A DNA stretch of 64,000 nt from Scleropages formosus (GCF_900964775.1 NC_041821.1:10365394-10429393), one strand, 5' to 3'. Shown: positions 23,117 to 33,300, counted from the stretch's first letter. Translations and numbers: made by a program. Notes: a model not told the origin generated them from the sequence alone.

Positions 23117-23350
23117 AACACACACACACACACACACACACACACTTTCTGAACCACTTGTCCCAAACGGGGTCGCGGGGAACCGGAGCCTACCCGACAA
23201 CACAGGGCGTAAGGCTGGAGGGGGGAGGGGACACACCCAGGACGGGACAGCAGTCCCTTGCAGGGCACCCCAAGTGGGACTCAAACCCCAGACCCACCGG
23301 AGAGCAGGACCCGGTCCAACCCACTGCGCCACTGTGCCACCACGCCCCCC
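23117..23350 (-). mobile_element. SINE family 1, full length
   Basis: Antisense copy with a (CA)n start, tail, body and head complements. Flanked by TCTGAATAAACAC on both sides; the right copy of this duplication is where the next SINE begins. Confidence 0.88.
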
Positions 23351-23360
23351 TCTGAATAAA

Positions 23361-23578
23361 CACACACACACACACACATTTTCAGAACCGCTTGTCCCTT
23401 ACGGGGTCACGGGGAACCGGAGCCTACCCGGCAACACAGGGCGCAAGGCCAGAGGGGGAAGGGGACACACCCAGGACGGGACGCCAGTCCGCCGCAAGGC
23501 ACCCCAAGTGGGACTCGAACCCCAGACCCACCGGAGAGCAGGACTGCGGTCCAACCCACTGCGCCACCGCACCCCCTA
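23361..23578 (-). mobile_element. SINE family 1, full length, back to back with the previous copy
   Basis: Same orientation and structure as the preceding copy. Flanks TGAATAAACAC (left) and GTGAATAAACAT (right) show that it landed in the duplicated target of its neighbour. Confidence 0.88.
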
Positions 23579-23733
23579 TGTGAATAAACATATAACAAAA
23601 AAAAAAATCTACAATAAATCGAATAATATCTTTCTAGAAAAGAGTTAGAAGCTGATTCTCTACACTTACCTAAATTGGTGGTCTGCCCTGGCAAAATACA
23701 TAGTTTTGTTTATTTATAGTAATTTCTTTATTT

Positions 23734-23822
23734 CCCGTCCCCTCCCCTTCTGGCCATATGCCCCGTGTTGCCGGGTAGGCTCCGGTTCCCCGCGACCCCG
23801 TGTGGGACAAGCGGTTCCGAAA

Positions 23823-23860
<38 letters not shown>
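23734..23860 (+). mobile_element. SINE family 1, 5'-truncated, with 18-bp target duplication
   Basis: Starts inside the body (CGTCCCCTCCCC), runs through the tail GGACAAGCGGTT and ends in (TG)n. The 18-bp repeat GTTTATTTATAGTAATTT flanks it (about 23708-23725 and 23868-23885), showing LINE-style target-primed insertion. Confidence 0.8.
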
Positions 23861-23863
<3 letters not shown>

Positions 23864-24084
23864 GTAGTTTATTTATAGTAATTTATATTGCGCCTAATAC
23901 TTCCAGGATAGGCTCCTGTACACTGCGACCGTCCTCGAAACAAACGGTTTTGGAAATTGGATGGCTGGATTTGATCACTTGTTTTCCTCTGAGGTGAGCA
24001 ACCCCTCCATGCTATACTTGTTTAAATATGCTGGGATCATCCAGACAGAATAGAATTTTGTGTGGACCGGTTTTTTTTAAAAAT

Positions 24085-24285
24085 ATTTATTGAACTGTCA
24101 CTTTCCTCCAATGTGACTCACAATTATTTGCTCAGTTGGGCAATTTTGCTGGAGCAAGGTAGGGTAAGTACCTTTCTGAAGGGTACTATATCAAGAGGTG
24201 GGATTCAAACCTGCAACCTTTGGGTCCAAAGGTGATAATACTATCAGCTGCCTTCTTATATGACACCTCAGTCCCCATCTCAGTA
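24085..24285 (-). mobile_element. SINE family 2, antisense
   Basis: Complement of the family-2 unit: ACTTTCCTCCAATGTGACTC tail side, GGGTAAGTACCTTTCTGAAGG core, B-box complement GGGATTCAAACCTGCAACC. Confidence 0.7.
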
Positions 24286-25374
24286 TTCTTCAACATAACT
24301 GGTACTGAAAGGACCCTGATTAGCTGGTTAATTGATAATGAATAGCTAATTTACACTTCCTGGGACAGAAGCTGATCACATTAACATCAGACAGAGACCG
24401 CCAGGGGCACAGATCTTGCTGTGACCTGTGTTATAGTTCACTGTGAGAAATTTGATTATGTAATGTGATTTTGAAACAGAAAGCAGGTGAGAGTGAACAA
24501 CACTGCGTTGGATGCCACTTAGGTCATTCGCTGAACAGCTGTGATTTTGCTTCAGTAAACTGTTCCAATAGCTACAGGCCCCTTTCATAAACAAAGGTTT
24601 ATCTGCGCAGAATAGCGCAGTATATCTGTAGATATTTTATTTCCCTGGCCTTCCCTGATCGTCGGGTTCTCTTTGGAATGTCTTACCAGATACAATATTC
24701 ACTCTCTTCAGTTGTCCAGCTGCGTTGATGAGTCAAGAGATGAGAAGTAGGGATACCTGACTTGGTGACTTTCCACTATTTACTTTCTACCGCACCTTCA
24801 CCAAAGGCCAAATTCCCAGTTTTGCTTTATTTCAGTGCTGAATTAAGGTCTAATATGCTCACAGGGTATACATGCAATATCTCAGTGAGTTGCGCTGTAT
24901 TTGTACAAGTGCAGTTGAACAGACAGAAATGCAACTGCTTTTCACATTAACAAGAAGCAAGATACACATTGCAAGTTTTACATATTTAAACTGTGGAGTT
25001 GGTTATGTCAAATAAAAATGGTGTAAGGGACAGGATGTCGCTGGTTGAGACCGAAGGGTTGCAAAAGAATTCCAGGGAACTTGACCATGCCTAAGCATTT
25101 TGGCACCTTACCGTACATGAACCACTGCACTCAGACAAAAATATATCAGCTAATTGATACTGTAGCTGACAGTATAAATATACAACAAAAGCAAGCCTAT
25201 CAAAATCCAGTGTCAAGCATGCCATTCATTTGGTTATGTAGATTTAATACTAGTTTTTATTTCCAAAATTTTTGCACCCTTAGAAATTTCTTTTGCCTAA
25301 TGTTTTCTATATTCAGGAAATTCTGCTTTATATACAACTGTATTTTTCAGATTTTGCTTATGGAGTGCATATTC

Positions 25375-25620
25375 AGTCATACATGATCATAAGCCATTTG
25401 TCCAATGCAGGGTCCAGAGCCTCTTGGGCAGGAGGTAGGATGCACCAAAGACAGGATGCCAATTCACTGCAGACTAAATACACACACAAACTTAAAAGCT
25501 GGCAGTTCACCCGGAAGAGATCTTTGACTGTGACAGGAGACCAGAGCATCCAGTAAAAACCCATCCAAATGCACAGAGCTCATGTTGATCCCCTATCCAA
25601 ACCCACAGCCCACTCAGCAA
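25375..25620 (-). repeat. family 3 repeat, antisense
   Basis: Diverged complement of the family-3 blocks: AGGGTCCAGAGCCTC, GATGCCAATTCACTGCAG, AGATCTTTGACTGTGACAGGAG. Confidence 0.5.
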
Positions 25621-25726
25621 AATTCCAGCAATGAACAGTTTGCCAATCAGCCCCTGTGCCTCACCATCAGTTTCAGCAAGCTCACATTAAGGGCTCTTAA
25701 TGTTAAATGCTTGTGTTGGGAAGAGG

Positions 25727-25941
25727 GGGGTGCGGTGGCACAGTGGCGCAGTGGCGCAGTGGGTTGGACTGGGTCCTTCTCTCTGGTGGGTCTGGGGTTT
25801 GAGTCCTGCTTGGGGTGCCTTGTGGCGGACTGGGGTCCCGTCCTGGGTGTGTCCCCTCCCCCTCTGGCCTTACGCCCTGAGTTGCCGGGTAGGCTCCGGT
25901 TCCCCGCGACCCCGTATGGGACAAGCGGTTCAGAAAGTGTG
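25727..25941 (+). mobile_element. SINE family 1, full length
   Basis: Sense copy with head GGGGTGCGGTGGCACAGTGG, B box GGTTTGAGTCC, body and tail. Flanked by the direct repeat TGCTTGTGTTGGGAA. The head has a short internal duplication of GTGGCGCA. Confidence 0.88.
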
Positions 25942-26447
25942 TGTGCTTGTGTTGGGAAAGTATGCAAATATAGATTGTATACTTTTACAATTTTTAGTAA
26001 AACCTGTGTGTCAGATGAAGCCAAGTGTACAGACAGTACCCACTGGTATGTCAGCCTGTCATGCAACATTTTGCCCCGTCACCGTTAGTCTGGCCATTCA
26101 GTCCGTTAGGAGTTGTATATGTCCTTCCACTATCATCTTCCATGGGAAATGGAACTGCCATCAGTAGGTAAAGTAAAAAAAAATAAAAATTAACTTTTAA
26201 ATATACATAGCATCTCATGTTCGAAGGCTAATGTCATGCTTGATAGTGTTTAAATGGAAACCTATGTAGATGCAAAATGGACAAGTCAGGCTGAATGATG
26301 AAGATTTTCTTTAATGGGGGAAAAAGTGGAGGGACACACAAGTGAAGCAATCACACTGGACACAACTAAGTGCACAGAACAGCAATGCATTAATTGAACA
26401 GACAACACACCATGCTAAATTTAAGTATAGTTTGGCAGTTGACCCAT

Positions 26448-27627
26448 TTACAGTAGCTGCACTCTTTCCCACACCATGGCTCTGTGCTCCGGCAGAAGGC
26501 AGGGACTGATGATTTCATTAACAGCATCCACCCTCCTCTTAAACCTTGCTCGGTCTCTTGCTATCTCCTGCCAGCAGGAACCATCACGCGCTGCACGGCT
26601 GGCGAAGCTCCATGTCACCAGGGGGTGCACTTTCACAACGTTGCTGAACCGCACCTGTGATATCAGCAGAGAAATTAAGTGTCTCAAATCATCTCAGCAG
26701 AGAAAGTACACCATAATTACTGCGATCCCATGCCCATGTTACCTTCCTGCTTGACACCGTCATCTTCTCATCCTCTGGAGGAGAAGACTCTGTGTCACAC
26801 ACATCTTCCCTCCTTCCATTCATCTGAAGAGGCCTTTGTGTGCAGCTCTCTGTCCTCTTGACATGTCTTTCATTCACAGCTGTAACAGAGGAGCACTTGA
26901 AAGGATTGTATGGATCATCATTGCGCATGAAGGACTCCCAGAGCTCAGAGTTTCTTTCCAAGTTTTCATTGGTGTCGTCATCATCATCATCATCATCATC
27001 ATCCCAGCTTGAATCACTGTCCCATTCCATCTCCCCATCAGTAGACACAGTGGTGGGACTGCACACAGATGTTATTTCAAAATGGGACAGAGGTGGCTTA
27101 GGAATAGCTTCCAAGCAGACTTCATGGCAGAACTCTTCAGGAATCTCCTCATTAGTATCCCACTCCAGCCAGTCAGCTAGGGTGACCTCTAGCTCCCCTG
27201 TCACAGGCTCCCTCAGACAGTCAGCCTCCAAGAACTTCATGTCTGCAGCAACCACAGGATCCTCCTCCTCTTCCTCCAGGATCTCCTCATCTGGAGCCCA
27301 TGCAAGGTCTGCCTCTTGTCTTCCTGGGGTCCACATCACACCCTGGAATGTGGACCCCTTCTGTTCTTCCAAGTGCTTCCCCATTTTTTCATCTAGGACT
27401 CCAAACGTTAGGCTGGCCACATCTACCATCGCACCTGGAGGGAATACTATGGCCTGGGGACGCATTACAGGAACTCTGCAGCTGTCTGGGACTCCAAAGA
27501 GCGATGCCCACAGGTACTGTAAGGCTTTGCACAACTCTTGCAACACTCTCATCCAATATAACTCCAGCTTTTTCCTAGGTGGGCGTATTTTCAGCATGAT
27601 TATGGCAACAAACCCCAGATACCACAT
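26448..27627 (-). CDS. ppp1r15a: PPP1R15A/GADD34-like subunit, copy 2 (altered N-terminus)
   Basis: Tandem paralogue of the gene at 20064-21286. Coding exons 27627-26743 and 26654-26448 give 363 aa if translation starts at MWYLGFVAIIM. Retained: the amphipathic stretch, DWLEWDTNEE, a long Asp run within DSDSSWDD-type acidic text (from ATC repeats on the + strand near 26977-27003), WESFMRNDDPYNPFKC, SSRK|VRFSNVVKVHPL with KVRF split at the splice site, and ARDRARFKRR to ERVQLL. The ATG aligned with the start of copy 1 (27719) opens only a 12-codon frame here, so the start must be further in and the first ~40 residues of copy 1 have no counterpart. The C-terminal exon and the short intron are nearly identical to copy 1, while the N-terminal exon is much more diverged. 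ATTAAA signal on the minus strand at 26315-26310. Probably functional, since over 360 codons stay open. Confidence 0.87.
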
Positions 27628-27680
27628 GGTGCCTCAAGCATCATGAACCCTGGAATTTCATCCGTCAAATGCAGCAGGTC

Positions 27681-27719
27681 TCATAGCGGATGCTGGCGGT
27701 GGGAGGCAACGAGGGCCAT
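27681..27719 (-). other. short ORF at the ancestral start of ppp1r15a copy 2
   Basis: ATGGCC matches the start context of copy 1 but encodes only MALVASHRQHPL before a stop. Two further short frames (MKFQGS and MMLEAPCGIWGLLP) lie between it and the likely start at 27627. They now act as extra uORFs or mark an N-terminal loss. Confidence 0.6.
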
Positions 27720-28119
27720 CTCAGTCACACGTTCTGTAGAACAAAAACAGGAAAAGCAGGTAGAACTACAATAAAGCCAGAACAGAAGAATGCAGACAAA
27801 GATCTGGAATGGCTAAGAATGGTGAACCAAGACAGCCATGTCTCCATTTTAGTCCTTATTGTAATTTCACGCCTTATGTATTTCAGACATTCAAGTCGGA
27901 AGTGTCTAACACACACTGCGCCTAATGCACGTGTATTAATAAAATGCAAAAACAATGTCGCTGTTACGTTACTCTGTAGTTTCCAAGCCAACCGCAGACA
28001 GTAGAGGCTGTTCGGCAATGAAATATTAATTTAAGTTGAACATTAAAACAGTACGAACATGTTTGTAATTATGCTGACACAGACACGTCTCTCCAACCTT
28101 CTTGTCCAGGATCTCAGAC

Positions 28120-28284
28120 TCAGCCAGTCGCCTGAAACAAGTCGCACCACCGACTACTAATCAACCTTCGGTTATTTTTCCTCTCAACGGCAGCAGACAC
28201 ACTTCTCAGGGGGAAGACGGCCGTGTTCATCGATCCAAAGAACCAGCCCATTTTCTCTAGCAGTAAGAGCAAATGTTTTGACAT
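28120..28284 (-). CDS. conserved uORF of ppp1r15a copy 2 (43-54 aa)
   Basis: The frame from the ATG at 28251 is 43 aa and aligns with the copy-1 uORF: MGWFFGSMNTAVF, AVERKNNRR, SRWCDLFQATG. An in-frame upstream ATG at 28284 (MSKHLLLLLEK) extends it to 54 aa. It ends at the same QATG-stop as copy 1, about 400 nt before the acceptor of the coding exon. Confidence 0.72.
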   Translation of the reverse strand: MSKHLLLLLEKMGWFFGSMNTAVFPLRSVSAAVERKNNRRLISSRWCDLFQATG

Positions 28285-28359
28285 TTTCAAGGCGAAAATA
28301 ACACGCTTCTCTAATTTTTTTGTCCTGAAGCAGCAGCAAAGTGTCCTGCTGCTGTTATG

Positions 28360-28545
28360 CGCTGTGTTTATATAGGCGGTTGCCAGGTGATACGTCACAA
28401 TGAAAATAGGCGGGACTTGGAGCAAACCGACCAATAATATTTTCGTTTTCCTTCGTTTTTTTTTTTTTTTTTCCCAACGTCATTTACGGGTTGTTTACGT
28501 GCGGCACGTCACTGTTTGTTTCTGGGTGAGGATCTTCCAAACGCG
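28360..28545 (-). promoter_or_regulatory. ppp1r15a: ppp1r15a copy 2 promoter
   Basis: Minus strand: TATATAAA (28374-28367), TTGTGACGTATC CRE-like site (28398-28392 core), AAGTCCCGCC GC box, ATTGG (28435-28431) and CAGTGACGTGCCGCAC. Same order and spacing as copy 1 apart from a poly-T insertion on the + strand at 28457-28471. Confidence 0.7.
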
Positions 28546-28659
28546 ACTAACCCAACGACTTTCTGTTGTCTTTTTCTATTGGTGGTATAAATACAGTTAA
28601 AATATATACGTGAATTGTTGAAGTGTTTTGTGAAATTTGTGTATAAAATAATAAAATAT

Positions 28660-28820
28660 TGTAGCGTCCCACGGAGCTCCTAGAAACTGGCTTAGGAATC
28701 AGGGTGAAAGGAATTTGCTTCTTTTATTTTACAGAGTACTATACTTTGATCTTAGGCAAAAGACGAGAAGCTTTATTTACAGCATACATGGGTTGCCTAG
28801 CAGTCTTAACAAGCAACACC

Positions 28821-28877
<57 letters not shown>

Positions 28878-29122
28878 ATTACAAATAATGCAACTCACTC
28901 ACAAATAGGCGATAACCCCCCGCCCCCCAAGTCACTCCCAGCCTTCCTCCCGCGCCCAACGGTTATGGGGCCACCCCTAGAACTCCCAGAATCCCCCCCC
29001 CGTGACGAACAATGCATGAACAACAAACCACCCAATCAAAACGGAACACCGAATTATGTACAGAAATAGACATAAATCACAATTTACACTGAGCTAAATC
29101 AACTCTCCCCAGCGCGGTTACA
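28660..29122 (-). mobile_element. solo LTR of an LTR retrotransposon (Gypsy-like), fossil
   Basis: A 463-bp unit that on the minus strand begins TGTAACCGCG and ends GACGCTACA, thus TG...CA, with an AATAAAGCTT poly(A) signal inside. It is bordered by a 4-bp duplication ATAT (28656-28659, 29123-29126). There is no internal region, so it is the recombined remnant of an old insertion. It contains a 55-bp A-run (28822-28876, + strand) that is a later expansion. Family is inferred from the 4-bp duplication only. Confidence 0.7.
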
Positions 29123-29294
29123 ATATACCTGTATATATAATATACTTAATATTATTTTTATACCCTACTGCAATACATATACATTGTTAATGTCACCATA
29201 TAATAATTAAAAAATATTTTAAAATCTAGTTACATTTGGTTTAGCTTAGTAGTAACTCATTCATTTATGTAGTGATGCGTGTCATGTATTAAAA

Positions 29295-29435
29295 GTGCCC
29301 TGTGCCAGTACTTGGGCAAGGTACTTACCCTAAAATGCTCCAGTAAAATTACCCAGGTGTATATATGAGTAAATAATTTTAAAGTATGTTAGTTACTCTG
29401 GAGAAAAGCTTCAGCTAAAATCAATAAATGTAGAA
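29295..29435 (+). mobile_element. SINE family 2, 5'-truncated
   Basis: Core GGGCAAGGTACTTACCC, AAATGCTCCAGTAAAATTACCC and tail GGAGAAAAGCTTCAGCTAAAAT, without the tRNA head. Confidence 0.7.
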
Positions 29436-29725
29436 GTAAAAGTGAAAGAATTACTACTTGGGACAATCCTGAATGGCAAGGTATGAGTGTAATGCCCTAT
29501 GCTTCCAAGATAGGCTCCGGACTGCCGCGGCCTACAAGCAGTTGCTTATATTGACTGAGAGAATACTACTGTATATTGACAGCAAGGCAGAGGTATAAGA
29601 CAATGTAATTAAAAAGTATTTAAGTTTTAATATGAACTCTTCATAACAACATCATACATAACAGACACCAATGGCTGTTTTATGACAACACTGTTAACCG
29701 GTGCTGAGAAAACCCACAGACACTA

Positions 29726-29928
29726 TCTGAAGCTGCTTGTCCCAAGCAGGGTCATGACGAGTCAGAGCCTAACCTGGCAACACAAGGCACAAGGCTGGAG
29801 GGGAGGGGACACACCCAGGATGGGACACCAGTCCATTGCAAGGCACCCCAAGCAGGGCTCAGACCCCAGACTTGCCAGGGAGCAGGATGCAGCCAAGCCT
29901 GCTGCGCCACCATGCCACCACACCCCTT
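29726..29928 (-). mobile_element. SINE family 1, diverged
   Basis: Antisense copy with more substitutions than the others (CTGAAGCTGCTTGTCCC tail complement, GGGCTCAGACCCC at the B box), so an older insertion. Confidence 0.8.
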
Positions 29929-29939
29929 ACTGAAAAAAT

Positions 29940-30235
29940 CCAAAAATCCTTTAATCCAAGGTGAATTACAATGATACATACTAAACTGCCTACAGTCATC
30001 CACCTATCTATACAACAAATCAATGTAACACACCGATTTACTCTCACACTAAAGGAAATTTAGAGACAACAGTCAACTTGAAACACATCTTTGCGCTGTG
30101 GGAGGAAAATGCAGCACCCGGAGGAAACCCACACGAACACGGGGGAGAACATGCAAACTCTTTAAACCCATATCCAAAAGCACAGCCCAGGTGCAGTGAG
30201 GCACCAGGATTCCCTACTATGCCACTGACGCCATG
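29940..30235 (-). repeat. family 3 repeat, antisense
   Basis: Contains CTGTGGGAGGAAAATGCAG, GGAGGAAACCCACACGAACAC and GGGGAGAACATGCAAACTC, the complement of the family-3 central blocks. Confidence 0.6.
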
Positions 30236-30905
30236 AAAGTAATTTTATGTACACAAAAACATGCAGTGTGTCTTTAGATATTTTATTTTCCTGGCAACAG
30301 ATTGTCAGCATCTTTTTGGAATGTGTTACCAAAAGTTGTGTTTGCTCCCTTCCACCATTCAGCTGCTGTAAAATGTACCTTGGGACCCACTGTGGAGTTT
30401 CCTCTCCTCCTGGGACTTCTCTTGAGTCAAACTTTCACATAACACAGCGATGACGTTTCAGCACAAGTTGACAAAATGAAAGTGAAATCCCGCTCTGATG
30501 CAAAAGCAAAACAGTATAAGAATGTTCCTTAGTGGCCATTGTTTATCAGTTATGTATTATTTACAATAAGCTTGCTCTATAAGGCATGATTTTCTACTTG
30601 GCTGGTCACTTAGAGATGAAAAGAAAGGGAATTCCTTTGCCGGTGTTGACGCAGTGCAGACACCGCATTCTTTACTCCCGTCTACCCCACTTACACCAAA
30701 GACCAGATGCCCTGTTGAAATAACACCATTTTCTGGGCAAACATGTGGTCTGGTTATGGTCTTGCTGACATTTGTCTCTCCTTTAGAGATCAAAGCTGTA
30801 TTGACCATCTGCTCTGCATTTGTCAGTGTGAGGTCACACCAGCTATCTGTCTGGCTCATAAAATGAGTTAAGATGCAATACGCAATAATAAAACAATAGA
30901 AAAAA
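30236..30905. other. intergenic, no gene recognised
   Basis: Short reading frames on both strands show no domain and no splice support. Confidence 0.4.
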
Positions 30906-31115
30906 CTGTGCAGTGGTGCAGTGGGTTGGACCAGCTCCTGCTCTCTGGTGGGTCTGGGGTTCGAATCTTGGTTGGGGTACCTTGCAATGAACTGGTGTCC
31001 TGTCCTGGGTGTGTCCCCTCTCCCTCCAGCCCCCTGCCCTGTGCTGCCGGGTTAGGCCACGGCTCCCTGCAACTCTGTATAGGACAAGCGGTTTCAGATG
31101 GTGTGTGTATGTATG
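30906..31115 (+). mobile_element. SINE family 1
   Basis: Sense copy: GTGCAGTGGTGCAGTGGGTTGG head, GGGTTCGAATCTTGG B box, body, GGACAAGCGGTTTCAG tail and a GTGTGTATGTATGTATG end. The region 31116-31574 after it holds nothing recognised. Confidence 0.85.
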
Positions 31116-31790
31116 TATGATTCTTCATCACCTGTGTAGTTCCTGTCAGACTCAGTTCTATAAGGCAGCTACTCAGGTACTATATGTCAGGAAAAACAGT
31201 GGCATCGGACTAACGGTGGTTAGTCGGGGTGGTACTGAGCTGGCAGTGCTACTGCCACACAGTGTGGCTTGGCTCTTTATTCCTGCACCTCTATCTCATT
31301 GTGCTGTATATAGAATATATTGTGATAGCCTCCAGCATTTTTGGGATCAATAAAGACTTCAGTCAATCTACACCTCAACTACTTCCCTCAAACAAAATAC
31401 ATCCAGACCACAAAGGGTGTCTAGGGATATTACTGAGAGTGCACTATATGCACATGTGCACAGGCAGAGCTTGGCACTAATACATACATGCACAAAGTAC
31501 AACGTCAAGCACGCGATTCATGTGATGCACGAACGGATTAAATCCAATGACCACAATTAACGGTAGTCTTTTAGTTTATTACCTTATTATCTCTTGACCT
31601 CCAAGATAAATATTTTGAAGCCCTTAGTCAGCGAAATAAAGGGCGGAGGCCTCGTGCTCAGCATATTCAGGAGATTCCACCAAAGATAATGAGCATAGAA
31701 CAATATTTTAATTCTTTGTTTGCACTCAGTGAGAGGGAAGCCACTATAAAACACTTGAAAAGGCTTCTTCAGCATCTGAAGGGCGGGGCG

Positions 31791-32637
31791 CTAAGAGTGT
31801 TTCTCCGGCAGACTGGGATCGATCAGAACCGGTCCCCTGTGATGGACACAGTGGCGCCCCCTGCGCAGCTCGCACTGACACTCCTCCACCATGGTGACCA
31901 CCTTGGAGGCCCGCGTGTCGCCGGAGCACTTGAGCTCCACCGTCCGGCGCGCGACCTTCATGGGGGCGCAGCACGAGCAGAGCGCGTGCGGGCCCCCGGC
32001 CCCGGAGCGGGGCGCGTGCCCGGGGCCGCACTGCCCGAAGCACAGATTGTTCTTCACAGCCACCGTCTCGCAGCCCTCGTGACCCACCTTCTGCAATCAG
32101 ACACAAACAGAGGGGGTGATCGGCAACAATATGACCGCATGACAACATTTTTATTAGCGCTGCGCGGGGAGGTACCTGCTGCTGGAAGGGGATGGTGTGG
32201 CAGGTCTTCTGCTGAACTTCTTTATTTCTGAGAGCCACAATGGACTGGAAATCCGATCTTCTTCTGAACGTGAAGTCATTCCAGAACTTTCTGGCGTTTT
32301 TAAACGACGGGGCTTGGGTCGCATCCCAGGCGGAGAGGGGCACCGGTGTGGGTCTCGACCCCCTGAATGCCGGTGCTCCTGGAAGGCTCCTCAGAGACCA
32401 CGCCGTCCACGGCTGGCTGCCCGGCTCGTAGCTCTGGCTCCAGTTCCGCAGCTCCATCGTGTTCTTGATTATATGTTCCGAGCTCGAACCCGGTGCCGGC
32501 GCCTGACCCGCACCCGCATTTCTCCTCACCTCACTCAGCTGCCTCTGCACGTGGAGCTGCGGGAAGCTCGATCCCCGACCCTCGCGGTACAAAACGCTCA
32601 TCACGAGGACAGTGACACACCACCAGCAGGTAAGCAT
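31791..32637 (-). CDS. cer1: Cerberus/DAN-family secreted antagonist, most like cer1, two exons
   Basis: Secreted cystine-knot protein of the family that binds Nodal, BMP or Wnt ligands outside the cell during early axis formation. Coding exons 32637-32176 and 32090-31791 (85-bp intron, GT-AG) give 253 aa. N-terminus MLTCWWCVTVLVMSVLYREG is a signal peptide; one N-glycosylation site NWS at 65-67. The CTCK/DAN domain starts near Cys146 (KTCHTIPFQQ) and continues HEGCETVAVKNNLCFGQCG, CSCC, VELKC and MVEECQCE (Cys161, 171, 175, 192, 194, 195, 209, 225, 227). Human CER1 has very similar text (THEGCEKVVVQNNLCFGKCG), closer by eye than DAND5/Charon. The two-exon structure fits CER1. A CATAAA-like box lies about 95 bp before the ATG, and an AATAAA on the minus strand at 31580-31575. 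DAND5 remains the alternative. Confidence 0.82.
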
Positions 32638-33102
32638 CTCTGGTCTTCTCGCGGTGTCCGCGGAAACAGCTCGGACCTGGTGGCGACGGCGGTCGGATCA
32701 CTTTGTGGGGCGCTCCCGCGGGACCACTGCCCTTTATGAAGACACGGCGTGGTCCCCAGCCAGTCCCGCGCCGCCTCGAGACTCTAGTGATGACAAATGA
32801 CGTATTGCAATGGACGCCTGGATCGCGCGCAGTCCAAAAAGCCACGTCTTTCCAAGTTTGTCCCCTCGGCCACGGAGAGCAGTAAAATCTGCACAGTTAC
32901 CGGAGTAACGTTCACTTTCTAAAAAAATAATTTCATATGAACCTTACAGTCGAGAGAACATAATTGGAATAAATGATAAAACATAATTAGAGTATAATGA
33001 TTATTAATGGGTATGTAAACATCATTATATTATTATGACAATGTTGTCGTAACAAAGAGAAACACAACCGCCTCTTTCAACGTTGTATTTTACACTTATT
33101 CA

Positions 33103-33300
33103 CTCCTCTGATGCGTTTCTCCAAAGCGACTTTCAGTGTTAAGAGCGCCTACAGTTATTTAACCTTTTTCCCCCGGAGGAACTGAGGGTTAAGCATCTTA
33201 CTCTGGAGTACTACAGCTGGTAAACTAAGGGATTCGAACCTGTAACCTTTGAATCACAAGGAGCAGCTCTAACTACAACATTAGCTGCTCTTATACGACA
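33103..33300 (-). mobile_element. SINE family 2, antisense
   Basis: GCGTTTCTCCAAAGCGACTTTC tail complement, core, and GGGATTCGAACCTGTAACC (B-box complement). Confidence 0.65.

Noticed and set aside
25582-26167. Long frames of 140-168 codons around 25.6-26.2 kb, and similar ones at 23.2, 43.9, 57.2 and 60.0 kb
   Set aside because: They read through SINE family 1, whose GC-rich body is open in several frames.
30557-30859. 100-codon minus-strand frame between SINEs
   Set aside because: No signal, domain or splice support.
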